A DNA stretch of 25,380 nucleotides from contig JAADIO010000050.1 of assembly GCA_013151235.1 (NCBI GenBank), positions 1 through 25,380 of the forward strand, read 5' to 3'. Position numbers and translations under genes: made by a program. This document shows positions 5,526-13,871 of the stretch, one piece after another (the first letter of the stretch is position 1; every line of letters begins with the position of its first letter). This DNA comes from Deltaproteobacteria bacterium. Its GTDB lineage: Bacteria > CG2-30-53-67. The notes below the pieces were generated by a model that worked only from the letters and a program-made list of their open reading frames with translations, was not told where the DNA came from and ran no database searches.

Positions 5526-6547
5526 GGTCGGCTCTCCTCATAGGAAATCGGTCGGTTGCCGAGGAGGATCCGTTCCTCCGTGCCGGTCCTCCGGGGGAGG
5601 TTCCTCCGGATGAGCCAACTTCGTTTGGCCGCCTCGACCACATCCTCCGCTCCCTGGGCGGCATTCCGGAAAGATCCGGCAATGGCCGGCAGCTCCCGGG
5701 AAGCGGCATGAAGATTCCGTACCGTTTCATCGGCCTCGGCGGCGATTCGGGGGAGATGTTTCGTTCCAGCCCGTACATCGCCGGTTACGGCGCTGAGGTT
5801 TTCCATGGTTTTTCGTGTCGATGTAAAAATTGCCGGAAGTTGCCCGGAGGCACGGTCGATTTTGAGGGCGGTCTTTTTCACTTCATCGGCGGCGGTCCGG
5901 GCGGAATTGCTCAGACGGATCAGTTTGTCATAAAGGGCGGGATCGTTGACGGCCTTCCCGAAGGAGCCCCTTCCTTCGTCGATCTTCTTAACGATATTGC
6001 CGGCGTGTTCCATGGTTTCGCTCAGGTGAAGGTCCTGCATGGCGAACTCTCCGCTGATGCTGGAGATGTAGCTCAGGATCTTGTCCAGTTTTTCCGCCAT
6101 GGGAATGACCTGGTCGATGAATTGTGCGACATCGAAGGGGTTCTTTGCCTGGATTTCCATCCCGTCTCTGAGTATTCCCTTGATCTTTGACCCGATCGTG
6201 ATCTCCACACTCTTGTCTCCGAGGATGCCTACGGAACTGATGGTGGCGACGGAATCGCTCCGGATCTGGTAGCGATAGCGCTTCCGCAGGGAAAGGGTGG
6301 CTACGATTTTGCCGCCCGGAGTAAATTTCAGACTCTCCACATTCCCGACCTCCAGACCGGCCAGCCGGACGGGAGCGCCGATCTTCAGCCCTCCGATTTC
6401 GGAGAATTCAGCTCGCAGGCGGTACCGCGGCTCAAAAAGTTTTTGCTTGCCTGCGATGGAGAAGACCAGGACGGAAACGGCGGCGATCCCGAGGAGGACG
6501 AAGATCCCCACCATCGTCTCGGTTTTATGTGATTCCGGTGTTGCCAT
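5522..6547 (-). CDS. mlaD: MlaD-family MCE-domain protein
   Basis: This encodes 341 residues from ATG 6547, which has AGAGG five bases upstream. A GTG two codons earlier overlaps that site and is less likely. A single N-terminal membrane helix (about residues 12-32, VGIFVLLGIAAVSVLVFSIAG) is followed by an MCE domain (about 40-118, EIGGLKIGAPVRLAGLEVGNV and VGILGDKSVEI). A long helical tail of about 200 residues follows, longer than in E. coli MlaD (about 180 residues in total). MCE proteins form hexameric rings that carry phospholipids between membranes. The long tail may form a needle-like barrel, as in PqiB/LetB relatives. It follows mlaF closely and overlaps the TPR lipoprotein by four bases. 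Confidence 0.88.
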   Translation of the reverse strand: MATPESHKTETMVGIFVLLGIAAVSVLVFSIAGKQKLFEPRYRLRAEFSEIGGLKIGAPVRLAGLEVGNVESLKFTPGGKIVATLSLRKRYRYQIRSDSVATISSVGILGDKSVEITIGSKIKGILRDGMEIQAKNPFDVAQFIDQVIPMAEKLDKILSYISSISGEFAMQDLHLSETMEHAGNIVKKIDEGRGSFGKAVNDPALYDKLIRLSNSARTAADEVKKTALKIDRASGQLPAIFTSTRKTMENLSAVTGDVRAGTKHLPRIAAEADETVRNLHAASRELPAIAGSFRNAAQGAEDVVEAAKRSWLIRRNLPRRTGTEERILLGNRPISYEESRP

Positions 6548-6574
6548 AGTCACCTCTCTTTTTGTCCGATGTTC

Positions 6575-7330
6575 TCATCCATAAAGAAATTCCCGGACCC
6601 TGGGGTCCGTACTCTCTTGAACCTCTTCCAGCGGGACGGTCAGGAGGATTTTCCCTTCGTGAAGCATGGCCACCCGGTCCGCTGCCTTGAAGGTGAGACG
6701 AATATCATGGGTCACCACGAGGGAGGTGATCCCGAGACGGAGTTGCAGCTCCCGGATCAGGTCGGCAATGGTGTCGGAGGTGACGGGGTCGAGCCCCGTT
6801 GTCGGTTCATCATAGAGAATGATCTTCGGTTCCATGGCGATGGTTCGTGCCAGGGCCACCCGTTTCTGCATCCCTCCGGAGAGTTCCGAAGGCATCTTTT
6901 CCTGGATCTCTCCCAATCCCACCATCGAAAGGAGGCGGCTGACCTTTGTGTCGATTTCGGACCTGGAAAGATCGGTGTGCACATCGAGGGGGAAGGCGAT
7001 GTTGTCCCGGACGTTCATCGAATCGAAGAGGGCGGAACCCTGAAAGAGAAAGCCGACGTTGCACCAGAGTTCTTTCCATTCCGCTTCCTTCCGGAAATCC
7101 GTTACCACATGGTCGAGGATACGAATCCGTCCCGCATCGGGGGTAATCAGGCCGATGAGGGTCCCCAGGAAAACCGATTTGCCCGAGCCGCTTCCTCCTA
7201 AAAGGACAATCGATTCTCCTTCAAAAAGGTCCATGTCGATGCCTCTTAAGACCGGCTGGTCTTCGAAGGTTTTGGTGACTCCTTTCGCCGAGAGGATCGG
7301 ATCTTTTCCGTTTTTGGAATGTTCCATCAT
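6575..7330 (-). CDS. mlaF: MlaF-type ABC transporter ATPase
   Basis: This encodes 251 residues with all ABC ATPase motifs: Walker A GGSGSGKS (45-52), Q-loop Q97 in FLFQGSALFDS, signature LSGGMQKR (150-157), Walker B ILYDEPTTGLD (171-181) and the H-loop H208. FQGSALFDSM and LSGGMQKRVALARTI are typical of the MlaF/Ttg2A branch that powers retrograde or anterograde phospholipid transport with MlaE and MlaD. The first ATG overlaps the mlaE stop by one base. The second ATG (7327) is better spaced from GGGGGG, so either may be used. The small STAS partner MlaB is not encoded nearby. Confidence 0.92.
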   Translation of the reverse strand: MMEHSKNGKDPILSAKGVTKTFEDQPVLRGIDMDLFEGESIVLLGGSGSGKSVFLGTLIGLITPDAGRIRILDHVVTDFRKEAEWKELWCNVGFLFQGSALFDSMNVRDNIAFPLDVHTDLSRSEIDTKVSRLLSMVGLGEIQEKMPSELSGGMQKRVALARTIAMEPKIILYDEPTTGLDPVTSDTIADLIRELQLRLGITSLVVTHDIRLTFKAADRVAMLHEGKILLTVPLEEVQESTDPRVREFLYG

Positions 7331-8112
7331 TATCCCCCCAGAAGGAGCAGGAAAGTCTGGCTCAGAAAAACGTCGGAGATAAAGATCATCAGGGAAGTGA
7401 CGACCACCGTCCGGGTCGTGGCGGCGCCGACGCCGGTCGTCCCTCCCTTTGCATTAAATCCCTCGTAGGTGCTGACGACACCGATCACGAGTCCGAAGAA
7501 TCCCGCCTTCATCAGGCCGGGGATCAGGTCAATCATTTCAATGAATTCAAAAGTGATATCAAGGTAGAGCCCGGCGCTGATCCCCCCCCGGGTGACTCCC
7601 ATCAGGAGACCCCCTGCGATGCCTAAGAGATCGGCAAAAGCGGTCAGCAGCGGTACGGCGATCAGGCAGGCGAGGATCCGGGTCAGGACGAGATATTTCA
7701 TCGGGTTGACGGCCAGGACCTTCAGGGCATCGATCTGCCGGGTGACCCGCATGGATCCGATCTCGGCGCTGATCCCCGATCCGGCCCGTCCGGCGACCAT
7801 GAGGGCGGTCAGGACCGGCCCCAATTCCTTGACCACGGAAAGCCCCACGGCTGCCGCCACATAATGAACGGCTCCGAATTCTTTCAGGAGGTGGATGGAA
7901 TGCATGGAGAGGACAATTCCGATTGCGAAGGAGGAGATGATGACCAGCGGGATGGTCTTGATCCCGATCTCCATGACCTGGTGAACGATCAGACGGAAGA
8001 AGAAGGGGCGCTGAAAGAGATGGCGGAAAGAAGAGAAGGCGAAGAGAGTCAGCTCACCCATGTATTGAGCGAAGGCAATGATCCGGCTTCCCGTTCCCGA
8101 AACGACACGCAT
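7330..8112 (-). CDS. mlaE: MlaE-type ABC transporter permease
   Basis: This encodes 260 residues from ATG 8112, matching the usual size of MlaE. A longer frame to a TTG at 8211 would overlap the upstream gene and add a proline/arginine-rich stretch without family likeness, so I reject it. Five to six membrane helices are visible. The conserved permease core is present: VVKELGPVLTALMVAGRAGS, EIGSMRVTRQIDALKVLAV and LIPGLMKAGFFGLVIG, ending in GATTRTVVVTSLMIFISDVF. It forms the membrane part of the MCE lipid transporter with MlaF and MlaD. The stop overlaps the mlaF start by one base. The ribosome site at 8112 is weak. Confidence 0.9.
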   Translation of the reverse strand: MRVVSGTGSRIIAFAQYMGELTLFAFSSFRHLFQRPFFFRLIVHQVMEIGIKTIPLVIISSFAIGIVLSMHSIHLLKEFGAVHYVAAAVGLSVVKELGPVLTALMVAGRAGSGISAEIGSMRVTRQIDALKVLAVNPMKYLVLTRILACLIAVPLLTAFADLLGIAGGLLMGVTRGGISAGLYLDITFEFIEMIDLIPGLMKAGFFGLVIGVVSTYEGFNAKGGTTGVGAATTRTVVVTSLMIFISDVFLSQTFLLLLGG

Positions 8113-8173
8113 GGTCCGTACTCTTACGACAGGATATGGAGGGGAGCGGAATGGAGCCGGGAGCCATCCGGAT

Positions 8174-8809
8174 TCAGTTCCGCGTATAGACCGATTTGTC
8201 GCCGACATCAAGATCCGCCGCCATTATTTCTTTCCGCGCGGCAAAAATACAAAGAAAAAATGCGTCCAGACAGAGCAGAATAAATGCCGGAAAGGGATGG
8301 AGCCACCGGAAGAGATGTCCCAGGACCAGCACCGGCGTCACGGCGGCAAAAAGGATTGCCTCGATCATTCCGAAACAGAAGGCCTCCTTGACCGTGATTC
8401 CGCACAGCGCCGCCAGGACAAAGCCGAACCCGAGCGTCCCGTAGGGGGTCAGGTAGAGAATCTCCAGGAACTGCCGGGGGGTGACAAAAGAGATGGCGGC
8501 AAAAACCGTGACCGACACAAGACCGATTCCGAAAAGGAGTTTCAGCAGGGTATGGAACTGTCGGATGTAAAGATGAATCATTATCACGGAGGTTCCCGTC
8601 CCGGCGATGAGCAGAAGAACCGCTGTGACGAGGATGGCCTGATGGTCTGCGAGCCATGCCGTGGCGGAGGCGGCCTCCCACCCACGGGTCAACCCGATCA
8701 ATGCCGCCGTCAGGACAAAGGCCAGGGCGGAGACGACGATCCCGCCGCGGTAGATCCGGACGCCGCGCAGGTCGAGCGGAGTAATCTCAAGGGTTTCAGG
8801 ACCTTCCAT
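8174..8809 (-). CDS. DUF2301-like integral membrane protein
   Basis: This encodes 211 residues, mostly hydrophobic, with about six membrane helices (for example GGIVVSALAFVLTAALIGL, AILVTAVLLLIAGTGTSVIM, LLFGIGLVSVTVFAAISFV and AILFAAVTPVLVLGHLF). The opening DLRGVRIYRGG, the central GFVLAALCGITVKEAFCF and the closing DVGDKSVY resemble DUF2301, a predicted membrane family with no established function. It lies 117 bases after yifB with its own candidate promoter, and its stop lies about 60 bases before mlaE. That places it as the possible first gene of the lipid transport operon. A role in lipid handling is only guilt by association. Confidence 0.65.
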   Translation of the reverse strand: MEGPETLEITPLDLRGVRIYRGGIVVSALAFVLTAALIGLTRGWEAASATAWLADHQAILVTAVLLLIAGTGTSVIMIHLYIRQFHTLLKLLFGIGLVSVTVFAAISFVTPRQFLEILYLTPYGTLGFGFVLAALCGITVKEAFCFGMIEAILFAAVTPVLVLGHLFRWLHPFPAFILLCLDAFFLCIFAARKEIMAADLDVGDKSVYTRN

Positions 8810-8892
8810 CGTATTTTTCCCTTTCCCGCCGGGGACGAATGTGAAGCCGGAGGGCTAACCTTCTGATATTTTCATGCCTGATCCGTAATGAT

Positions 8893-8922
8893 ATCATATC
8901 TCAAGAGGGGGGTGGGTGTAAA
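8893..8922 (-). promoter_or_regulatory. Candidate sigma70 promoter for DUF2301-mlaEFD
   Basis: On the minus strand, TTTACA (8922-8917) and TATGAT (8898-8893) are separated by 18 bases, directly after the yifB stop. A perfect 10-base palindrome, ATGATATCAT (8888-8897), overlaps the -10 box and could be a regulator site. Confidence 0.4.
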
Positions 8923-8925
8923 GCG

Positions 8926-10461
8926 TTACAGCTCCATTCGGACACGGTCCAGGCTCCGGTACTGGAGCGCTTCAGCCAGATGGTCGGAGCGGATCCTCTC
9001 CGATCCCTCAAGATCTGCGATCGTCCGGGCGACCTTAAGGATCCGGTGATAGGCCCGGGCGGAAAAGCCGAGGTCGGCCATGGCCTCCTGGAGCATCCGT
9101 TCCGAGGTTGGATCGATCGTACAATATTCTTCGATCATCCGGGGGGTCATGTGGGCCGTACAGGGAATGCCGTCGGCTTGATACCGCTCCGCCTGGATCT
9201 TTCGGGCATTATTGATCCGCTGCCGGATCTGCAGGGAGTGTTCCCCCTGCCGGGCGGAGGAGAGTTGATGATAGGGGACGGCCGGAACTTCCACCTGAAT
9301 GTCGATCCGGTCGATCAGGGGGCCTGAGATCCGGTTCCGGTACCGTTCGATCTGATGCGGGGAACACCGGCAGGTATGATAGGGATCTCCGAAGTAACCG
9401 CAGGGGCAGGGGTTCATGGAGGCGACCAGCATGAATCGGGCGGGATAGGTCAGCGAGCCGGCGGCCCGGGAGATGGTAACGCAGCCGTCCTCCAGGGGTT
9501 GACGGAGCGCCTCCAGGACATTCCGTCGAAATTCGGGGAATTCGTCCAGGAAGAGGATACCGTGATGGGCGATGCTCACTTCCCCCGGCTTCGGAAAAGT
9601 GCCGCCGCCGATCATTCCGGCATCGGAAATAGTGTGATGAGGGGCTTGAAATGGCCGAGAGGAAACAATCTGTTCCTCCGGGTTCAGCAGTCCCGCAACA
9701 CTGTAGATTTTTGTGCAGTCGAGCGATTCCGCAAGGGTCAGCTCCGGCAGGATGGAGGGGAGGCGTTTGGAGAGCATCGTCTTGCCCGACCCGGGGGGGC
9801 CGATGAGGAGGATGTTATGCCCACCCGCACAGGCGACTTCGAGGGCGCGCTTGGCATGCTCCTGTCCCCGTACATCGCAAAAGTCGAGGTCTGTTGCCGA
9901 CTGTTCCCGCAGCAGGGTGTAGAGGTCCGTCCGTTCCGGAGCAATATCGATTTCGTGATTGAGAAAGGACAGGGTCTCTGCCAGGGAACGGACCGGGTGG
10001 ATATTGATTCCCCCGACGATGGCCGCCTCGGGCGCATTCTCCTTCGGAACGCACATGGCCCGGCATCCTTCCGTCTTGGCGCGGATTGCCATGGGAAGAG
10101 CTCCCCGTATCGGCTTGATACTTCCGTTCAGGGAGAGTTCCCCCACGAACAGGTAGCCGGCGAGGGCGTCCTGTGGGATGATTCCCTGCCGGGTGAGTAT
10201 CCCCAAGGCAATCGGGAGGTCGAATGCGGCGCCTTCTTTTTTCAGGTCGGCCGGGGCGAGGTTGACGGTGATCCGGTGCGTGGGAAATTTCTGCCCGGAG
10301 TTTTTGATGGCCGATCGCACCCGTTCTTTGCTCTCCTTGACTGCGATGTCGGCCATCCCGACGACCGAAAAGGCAGGGAGTCCCCGGGCCACATCGACTT
10401 CGACTTCCACGGGGACGGCATCAATGCCGATGACGCTACTGCTGAGAACTTTGGCAATCAT
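8926..10461 (-). CDS. comM: YifB/ComM Mg-chelatase-like AAA+ ATPase
   Basis: This encodes 511 residues, the family's normal length. The N-terminal ChlI/Lon-protease-like domain (FSVVGMADIAVKESKERVR, then GAAFDLPIALGIL) is followed by the AAA+ core: Walker A GPPGSGKT (221-228), the sensor-rich PFQAPHHTISDAGMIGG, Walker B HHGILFLDEFPEF, and CPCGYFGDPYHTCRC with four closely spaced cysteines. A C-terminal Mg_chelatase_C region ends in LAEALQYRSLDR. In naturally competent bacteria ComM is a hexameric helicase that drives branch migration during transformation. Elsewhere YifB's role is less clear. It is transcribed away from aroE and is complete. The ribosome site (AAAGG) is far from the ATG. Confidence 0.92.
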   Translation of the reverse strand: MIAKVLSSSVIGIDAVPVEVEVDVARGLPAFSVVGMADIAVKESKERVRSAIKNSGQKFPTHRITVNLAPADLKKEGAAFDLPIALGILTRQGIIPQDALAGYLFVGELSLNGSIKPIRGALPMAIRAKTEGCRAMCVPKENAPEAAIVGGINIHPVRSLAETLSFLNHEIDIAPERTDLYTLLREQSATDLDFCDVRGQEHAKRALEVACAGGHNILLIGPPGSGKTMLSKRLPSILPELTLAESLDCTKIYSVAGLLNPEEQIVSSRPFQAPHHTISDAGMIGGGTFPKPGEVSIAHHGILFLDEFPEFRRNVLEALRQPLEDGCVTISRAAGSLTYPARFMLVASMNPCPCGYFGDPYHTCRCSPHQIERYRNRISGPLIDRIDIQVEVPAVPYHQLSSARQGEHSLQIRQRINNARKIQAERYQADGIPCTAHMTPRMIEEYCTIDPTSERMLQEAMADLGFSARAYHRILKVARTIADLEGSERIRSDHLAEALQYRSLDRVRMEL

Positions 10462-10645
10462 GTGTGCAACAACCTTTGGGGAAGGGACGCAGACATTCCT
10501 TCCGGGTGATTGTGCATTACCGAGATATGGACTTCAAGCAGGGAAAAGCAAAGCGGGTAATTATGGACACTTGAAGAGGTTCTTGTAACGGAGGATACCC
10601 TAACACAATCATTTTGCGGAGGGCAACCTTTTTCCGGTTTTCGGT

Positions 10646-10674
10646 TTGACATCGCTTCCGGATTTTCATACACT
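10646..10674 (+). promoter_or_regulatory. Sigma70 promoter for aroE-aroK
   Basis: TTGACA (10646-10651), a 17-base spacer and TACACT (10669-10674) lie 26 bases before the aroE ATG. The -35 is perfect. An upstream frame extension of aroE starts on the TTG of this box and is not a real protein start. Confidence 0.6.
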
Positions 10675-10699
10675 CCCTGTTTATAAGGAGGAATGCCCG

Positions 10700-11560
10700 A
10701 TGGAGATTCAGGGAAGCACCAGGATCGTAGGACTTTTCGGTTTTCCCGTCCGTCATACCTTTTCCCCGCCCATGCACAATGCCGCCTTTGCCGAAAGGGG
10801 GCTGGACTATGTCTATCTCCCCTTTGAGGTTCATCCTGAAAATCTGCCGGCGGCGGTGAAGGCCTTGGTCCCCCTCGGCATAGCAGGCGTCAATGTGACG
10901 ATCCCCCACAAGGAAACGGTGATTCCCCTGCTCGACGAGATTTCCGGGACTGCGGAACGGATTGGCTCGGTCAACACGATCCGGGTGCGGGAGGGAAAAC
11001 TCAAGGGATTCAATACCGACGCCTACGGTTTTGAAACGGCCCTTTTCAAGGACGGCGGCGTTTCTCTTTCCGGCAAAAAGATCTTCGTCATGGGGGCCGG
11101 CGGCGCCGCCCGTGCGGTTTGTTTCCAGTCGGCCCTTTCCGGCGCCGAAGAACTGGTGATTGCGGATGTTCTGGCCGAGCGGGCCGAAGCTCTCGCCTCC
11201 GCCGTGGCGGAGGCGGTTCCTGTTTGTCGTATTTCCACCTGTTCCGTGGAGATGGAGACCATCGAGAAGGCCGTGGCCGGCAAGGACCTGTTTGTGAATG
11301 CCACTCCCGTCGGGATGAAGGAAACGGATCCTCCCCTGATCCGGGTGGAATGGCTGGAACCTTCAACGACGGTTTTTGATGTGATTTATAATCCCCTGGA
11401 GACGCGGCTTCTCCGTGAGGCAAAGGACCGGGGGTTGACCGTTGTGAACGGAATCGGGATGCTGGTCCATCAGGGTGCGCTGGCCTTTGAGATCTTTACC
11501 GGCCGGAAGCCTCCGGTGGAGACGATGTTGCAGGTACTGAAGGAAAGGTTTGAGTCGTGA
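10700..11560 (+). CDS. aroE: Shikimate dehydrogenase
   Basis: This encodes 286 residues. It reduces 3-dehydroshikimate to shikimate with NADPH in chorismate and aromatic amino acid synthesis. Visible residues are the substrate loop PVRHTFSPPMHN (residues 16-27), NVTIPHK with catalytic K71, NTD with D107, the NADP loop GAGGAAR, VNATPVGM, DVIYNPLETRLL and the closing NGIGMLVHQGALAFEIFTG. The first position of the usual S-x-S shikimate motif is threonine here. ATG 10700 is chosen because AAGGAGG (10685-10691) is 8 bases upstream. The ATG at 10693 is out of frame. The stop overlaps the aroK start, so the two shikimate genes form one operon. Confidence 0.95.
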   Translation: MEIQGSTRIVGLFGFPVRHTFSPPMHNAAFAERGLDYVYLPFEVHPENLPAAVKALVPLGIAGVNVTIPHKETVIPLLDEISGTAERIGSVNTIRVREGKLKGFNTDAYGFETALFKDGGVSLSGKKIFVMGAGGAARAVCFQSALSGAEELVIADVLAERAEALASAVAEAVPVCRISTCSVEMETIEKAVAGKDLFVNATPVGMKETDPPLIRVEWLEPSTTVFDVIYNPLETRLLREAKDRGLTVVNGIGMLVHQGALAFEIFTGRKPPVETMLQVLKERFES

Positions 11561-12090
11561 GGTGCAATGTCGTTCTCGTCGGTTTCATGGCGACCGGGAA
11601 AAGTACCGTCGGCCCGGCACTTGCTTCCCGGCTCTCTTTCCAGGTGATCGACACCGACGACCTGATCGAAGAGAAGGCGGGCAAGTCGATCTCCGAGATC
11701 TTCGCCCGGGACGGGGAGAAGGTTTTCCGGGAGCTTGAATCGGAGATCGCTCTCGAAGTCTCCCGCCGGAGGGGGCATGTAATTATTACGGGCGGCGGGA
11801 TTGTCCTCCGGGAGAGGAATCTGGCTGCCCTGAAAAAAGCCGGTCCCGTCTTCTGCCTTTCGGCCTCACCGGAGGAAATTCTGAGACGGACGGAGGGAAC
11901 GAGCCACCGTCCTCTGTTGAAGACCGACAATCCCCTGGCACGGATCAAGGACCTTCTGAAGGTTCGGGAACCCTTTTATTCCCGGGCCGATTATACCATT
12001 GAGACGACGGGCATGTCGGTCCGGGAAGTCGTCGATTGCATTCTCGGCATTCTCCATACGAACCATCCCGCCCTTTTCGGTCCTTCATGA
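11557..12090 (+). CDS. aroK: Shikimate kinase
   Basis: This encodes 177 residues and phosphorylates shikimate at the 3-OH with ATP. The P-loop GFMATGKST (9-17), the D32/D34 pair in IDTDD, R58 in FRELESE, the GGG shikimate loop (79-81) and the lid TSHRPLL with R118 are all present. It starts at GTG 11557, overlapping the aroE stop by four bases (GTGA), which indicates translational coupling. The GTG is the only start consistent with the N-terminal beta strand RCNVVLVGF. It is a complete, standard-length kinase. The AroK and AroL types cannot be separated here. About 260 bases with no gene follow, holding only a promoter for the next operon. Confidence 0.93.
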   Translation: MRCNVVLVGFMATGKSTVGPALASRLSFQVIDTDDLIEEKAGKSISEIFARDGEKVFRELESEIALEVSRRRGHVIITGGGIVLRERNLAALKKAGPVFCLSASPEEILRRTEGTSHRPLLKTDNPLARIKDLLKVREPFYSRADYTIETTGMSVREVVDCILGILHTNHPALFGPS

Positions 12091-12255
12091 GATCCGGATC
12101 AGGGTGCCGGGGTTGTAGGGGGTCGTGGGCCTTTGCCGCACCGTCGCCGACCGTAAGGTTTCGTACTTGTCGGGATCGCATTGGAAACTTTGAAGGCTTC
12201 GCAGGAAGGAAGTAACCGGAGAAACAACGTTTTTATAATTTTATGGCGCGGATGC

Positions 12256-12285
12256 TTGTATTCTTTTATCAAAATATGCTATAGT
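12256..12285 (+). promoter_or_regulatory. Candidate sigma70 promoter for the OB-fold lipoprotein operon
   Basis: TTGTAT (12256-12261), an 18-base spacer and TATAGT (12280-12285) sit in an AT-rich patch 63 bases before the ATG at 12349. The rest of 12091-12255 shows nothing recognisable. Confidence 0.45.
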
Positions 12286-12348
12286 GTACATTCATTTTCT
12301 GCAACATCTTGAATATATTCTAAACTTTCCATGGAGGAATCCCTCGTG

Positions 12349-13167
12349 ATGAATACAATTGCAAGAGTATTCTCGGCAATTCTTGTGACATCTTTTCTGC
12401 TTTTGGGGTGTAAACCCCAGCAACCGCAAAACAAATCCGAGGAAACGCCGACCGCACAAACCCCCGTTGCGGAGAAGACCGCTGCGCCCCGGCTTCCTGC
12501 ACCGCAGCCGGTTGCGGTGGGCAAAACCGGGAAAGTTGTGGAAACGATGAATGCCGGCGGCTATACCTACATCCGGGTTGATACCGGGACGGAAAAGATT
12601 TGGGCTGCGGCTCCCGAGTTCAAGATCCAGGTCGGTCAGACGGTAACCGTTCCTCCCGGGGCGCCCATGGCGAACTACCACAGCAAGACCCTGAACCGGG
12701 ATTTTGGCCTGATCTACTTTGTCCCCGCCATCAACGTTGGTGGAACGGTCTCCTCCGGTACGATGCAGCGGCCGATTCCGCCGGGACATCCGGCGCTGAA
12801 TAGCCGACCCGCAAAATCCGGGATCGACCTCTCCGGGATTCAACGTGCGAAAGGGGGAGAAACCGTCGAAGAGGTTTTTGCCAGGAAAGCTGAGCTGAAA
12901 GGCAAGGAGATCCTGGTCCGGGGGAAGGTTGTAAAATATAATCCCCAGATCATGGGATTCAACTGGGTTCATATTGAGGACGGGACCGGCAAAGAGGGGG
13001 TGAACGATCTGACCGTGACAACCCGTGATACGGTCCAGGCCGGAGATACGGTCTTGGTCAAGGGGAAATTGACCCTGAATAAAGATTTCGGCGGGGGTTA
13101 TATTTATGATGTTATTGTCGAAAACGGGAAGGTGACCGTGGAGGAAAAGAATCATGGTGGTTCTTGA
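12349..13167 (+). CDS. NrfJ-like lipoprotein with two OB-fold-type domains
   Basis: This encodes 272 residues from ATG 12349, with GGAGG (12334-12338) about ten bases upstream. A start six codons earlier overlaps that ribosome site and is rejected. A lipoprotein signal ([22 protein letters not shown]21) is followed by a proline-rich linker. A first domain, [20 protein letters not shown]...[18 protein letters not shown]...SKTLNRDF, resembles NrfJ-type proteins. A second, [20 protein letters not shown]...VHIEDGTG...[10 protein letters not shown], resembles bacterial OB folds. NrfJ-like proteins occur near multihaem cytochrome systems, but their biochemical role is unclear. It overlaps the cyclophilin gene by 14 bases. 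Function is not assigned beyond an exported, membrane-anchored OB-fold protein. Confidence 0.7.
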   Translation: MNTIARVFSAILVTSFLLLGCKPQQPQNKSEETPTAQTPVAEKTAAPRLPAPQPVAVGKTGKVVETMNAGGYTYIRVDTGTEKIWAAAPEFKIQVGQTVTVPPGAPMANYHSKTLNRDFGLIYFVPAINVGGTVSSGTMQRPIPPGHPALNSRPAKSGIDLSGIQRAKGGETVEEVFARKAELKGKEILVRGKVVKYNPQIMGFNWVHIEDGTGKEGVNDLTVTTRDTVQAGDTVLVKGKLTLNKDFGGGYIYDVIVENGKVTVEEKNHGGS

Positions 13168-13636
13168 TACCTCTCTCGGCCGGATTACGGTTGAACTCTT
13201 CACCGACAAGGCACCGGTGACGGTAAAAAATTTTCTCGACTATGTTGATGAGGGTCACTTCGATGGGACTATTTTTCACCGGGTGATCTCCGGATTCGTT
13301 CTTCAGGGGGGTGGCCTGACGGAGGCAATGGAGGAAAAACCGACCCGTCCTCCCATCAAAAACGAGGCCGACAATGGTCTCTGCAATGAGCGAGGGACCT
13401 TCTCGATGGCGCGCACAAATGAGATCGATAGCGCCACCTCACAATTTTTTATCAATCTTGCTGACAATGCCTTTCTCGATCATAGCGACGACAACTTTGG
13501 TTATGCCGTTTTCGCCAAGGTAACGGACGGGATGGATGTGGTCGACAAGATTGCAGCCGTTCCAACGGGAAATCATGGTTTTCATCAGGATGTGCCGGTT
13601 GATGCCGTAGTGATTCAGTCTATCCGGCGGGCCTGA
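13154..13636 (+). CDS. Cyclophilin-type peptidyl-prolyl isomerase
   Basis: This encodes 160 residues, the size of compact bacterial cyclophilins (PpiB class). The catalytic region [14 protein letters not shown] with the essential arginine, the [13 protein letters not shown] binding-site strand and the final [18 protein letters not shown] are clear. It accelerates cis-trans isomerisation of X-Pro bonds during folding. No signal peptide is seen, so it is probably cytoplasmic, although its partner gene encodes an exported lipoprotein. ATG 13154 lies inside the end of that gene (14-base overlap). GAGGAAAAG about 12 bases upstream could serve as ribosome site. The usual tryptophan that contacts cyclosporin A is replaced in [14 protein letters not shown], as in many bacterial members. 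Confidence 0.92.
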   Translation: MVVLDTSLGRITVELFTDKAPVTVKNFLDYVDEGHFDGTIFHRVISGFVLQGGGLTEAMEEKPTRPPIKNEADNGLCNERGTFSMARTNEIDSATSQFFINLADNAFLDHSDDNFGYAVFAKVTDGMDVVDKIAAVPTGNHGFHQDVPVDAVVIQSIRRA

Positions 13637-13737
13637 GCGGCGTTGACCAATCCGGTGACCTGACTTGGCAGCGCACAGGCGGATATTGAAGTCTTGTTCT
13701 ATTGTATGAACAGAGTCCCTGCATCTTTTCACATGGC

Positions 13738-13765
13738 TTGACACTTCTCTTCTTTTCGTTACACT
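13738..13765 (+). promoter_or_regulatory. Sigma70 promoter upstream of mscS
   Basis: TTGACA (13738-13743), a 16-base spacer and TACACT (13760-13765) stand about 107 bases before the GTG start. It shares its hexamers with the aroE promoter. Confidence 0.5.
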
Positions 13766-13871
13766 CCAATCGTACGTCCATATCATTCGTGAATTGATCC
13801 GGCTCGGAGATGCATGGTCCCCTGCGTCGCGGGCTGAACCATCCCGGGGATGCAGGAAGGAGGAATTGCCC

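Noticed and set aside
5444-6190. A 248-codon plus-strand open frame opposite mlaD.
   Set aside because: It is a codon-bias shadow of mlaD, with no ribosome site.
7330-8211. A longer MlaE beginning at the TTG 8211.
   Set aside because: The extra 33 residues overlap the DUF2301-like gene and do not resemble MlaE. ATG 8112 gives the family length.
9355-10509. A 384-codon plus-strand open frame opposite yifB.
   Set aside because: It is antisense to the conserved YifB motifs, with no start signal or domain.
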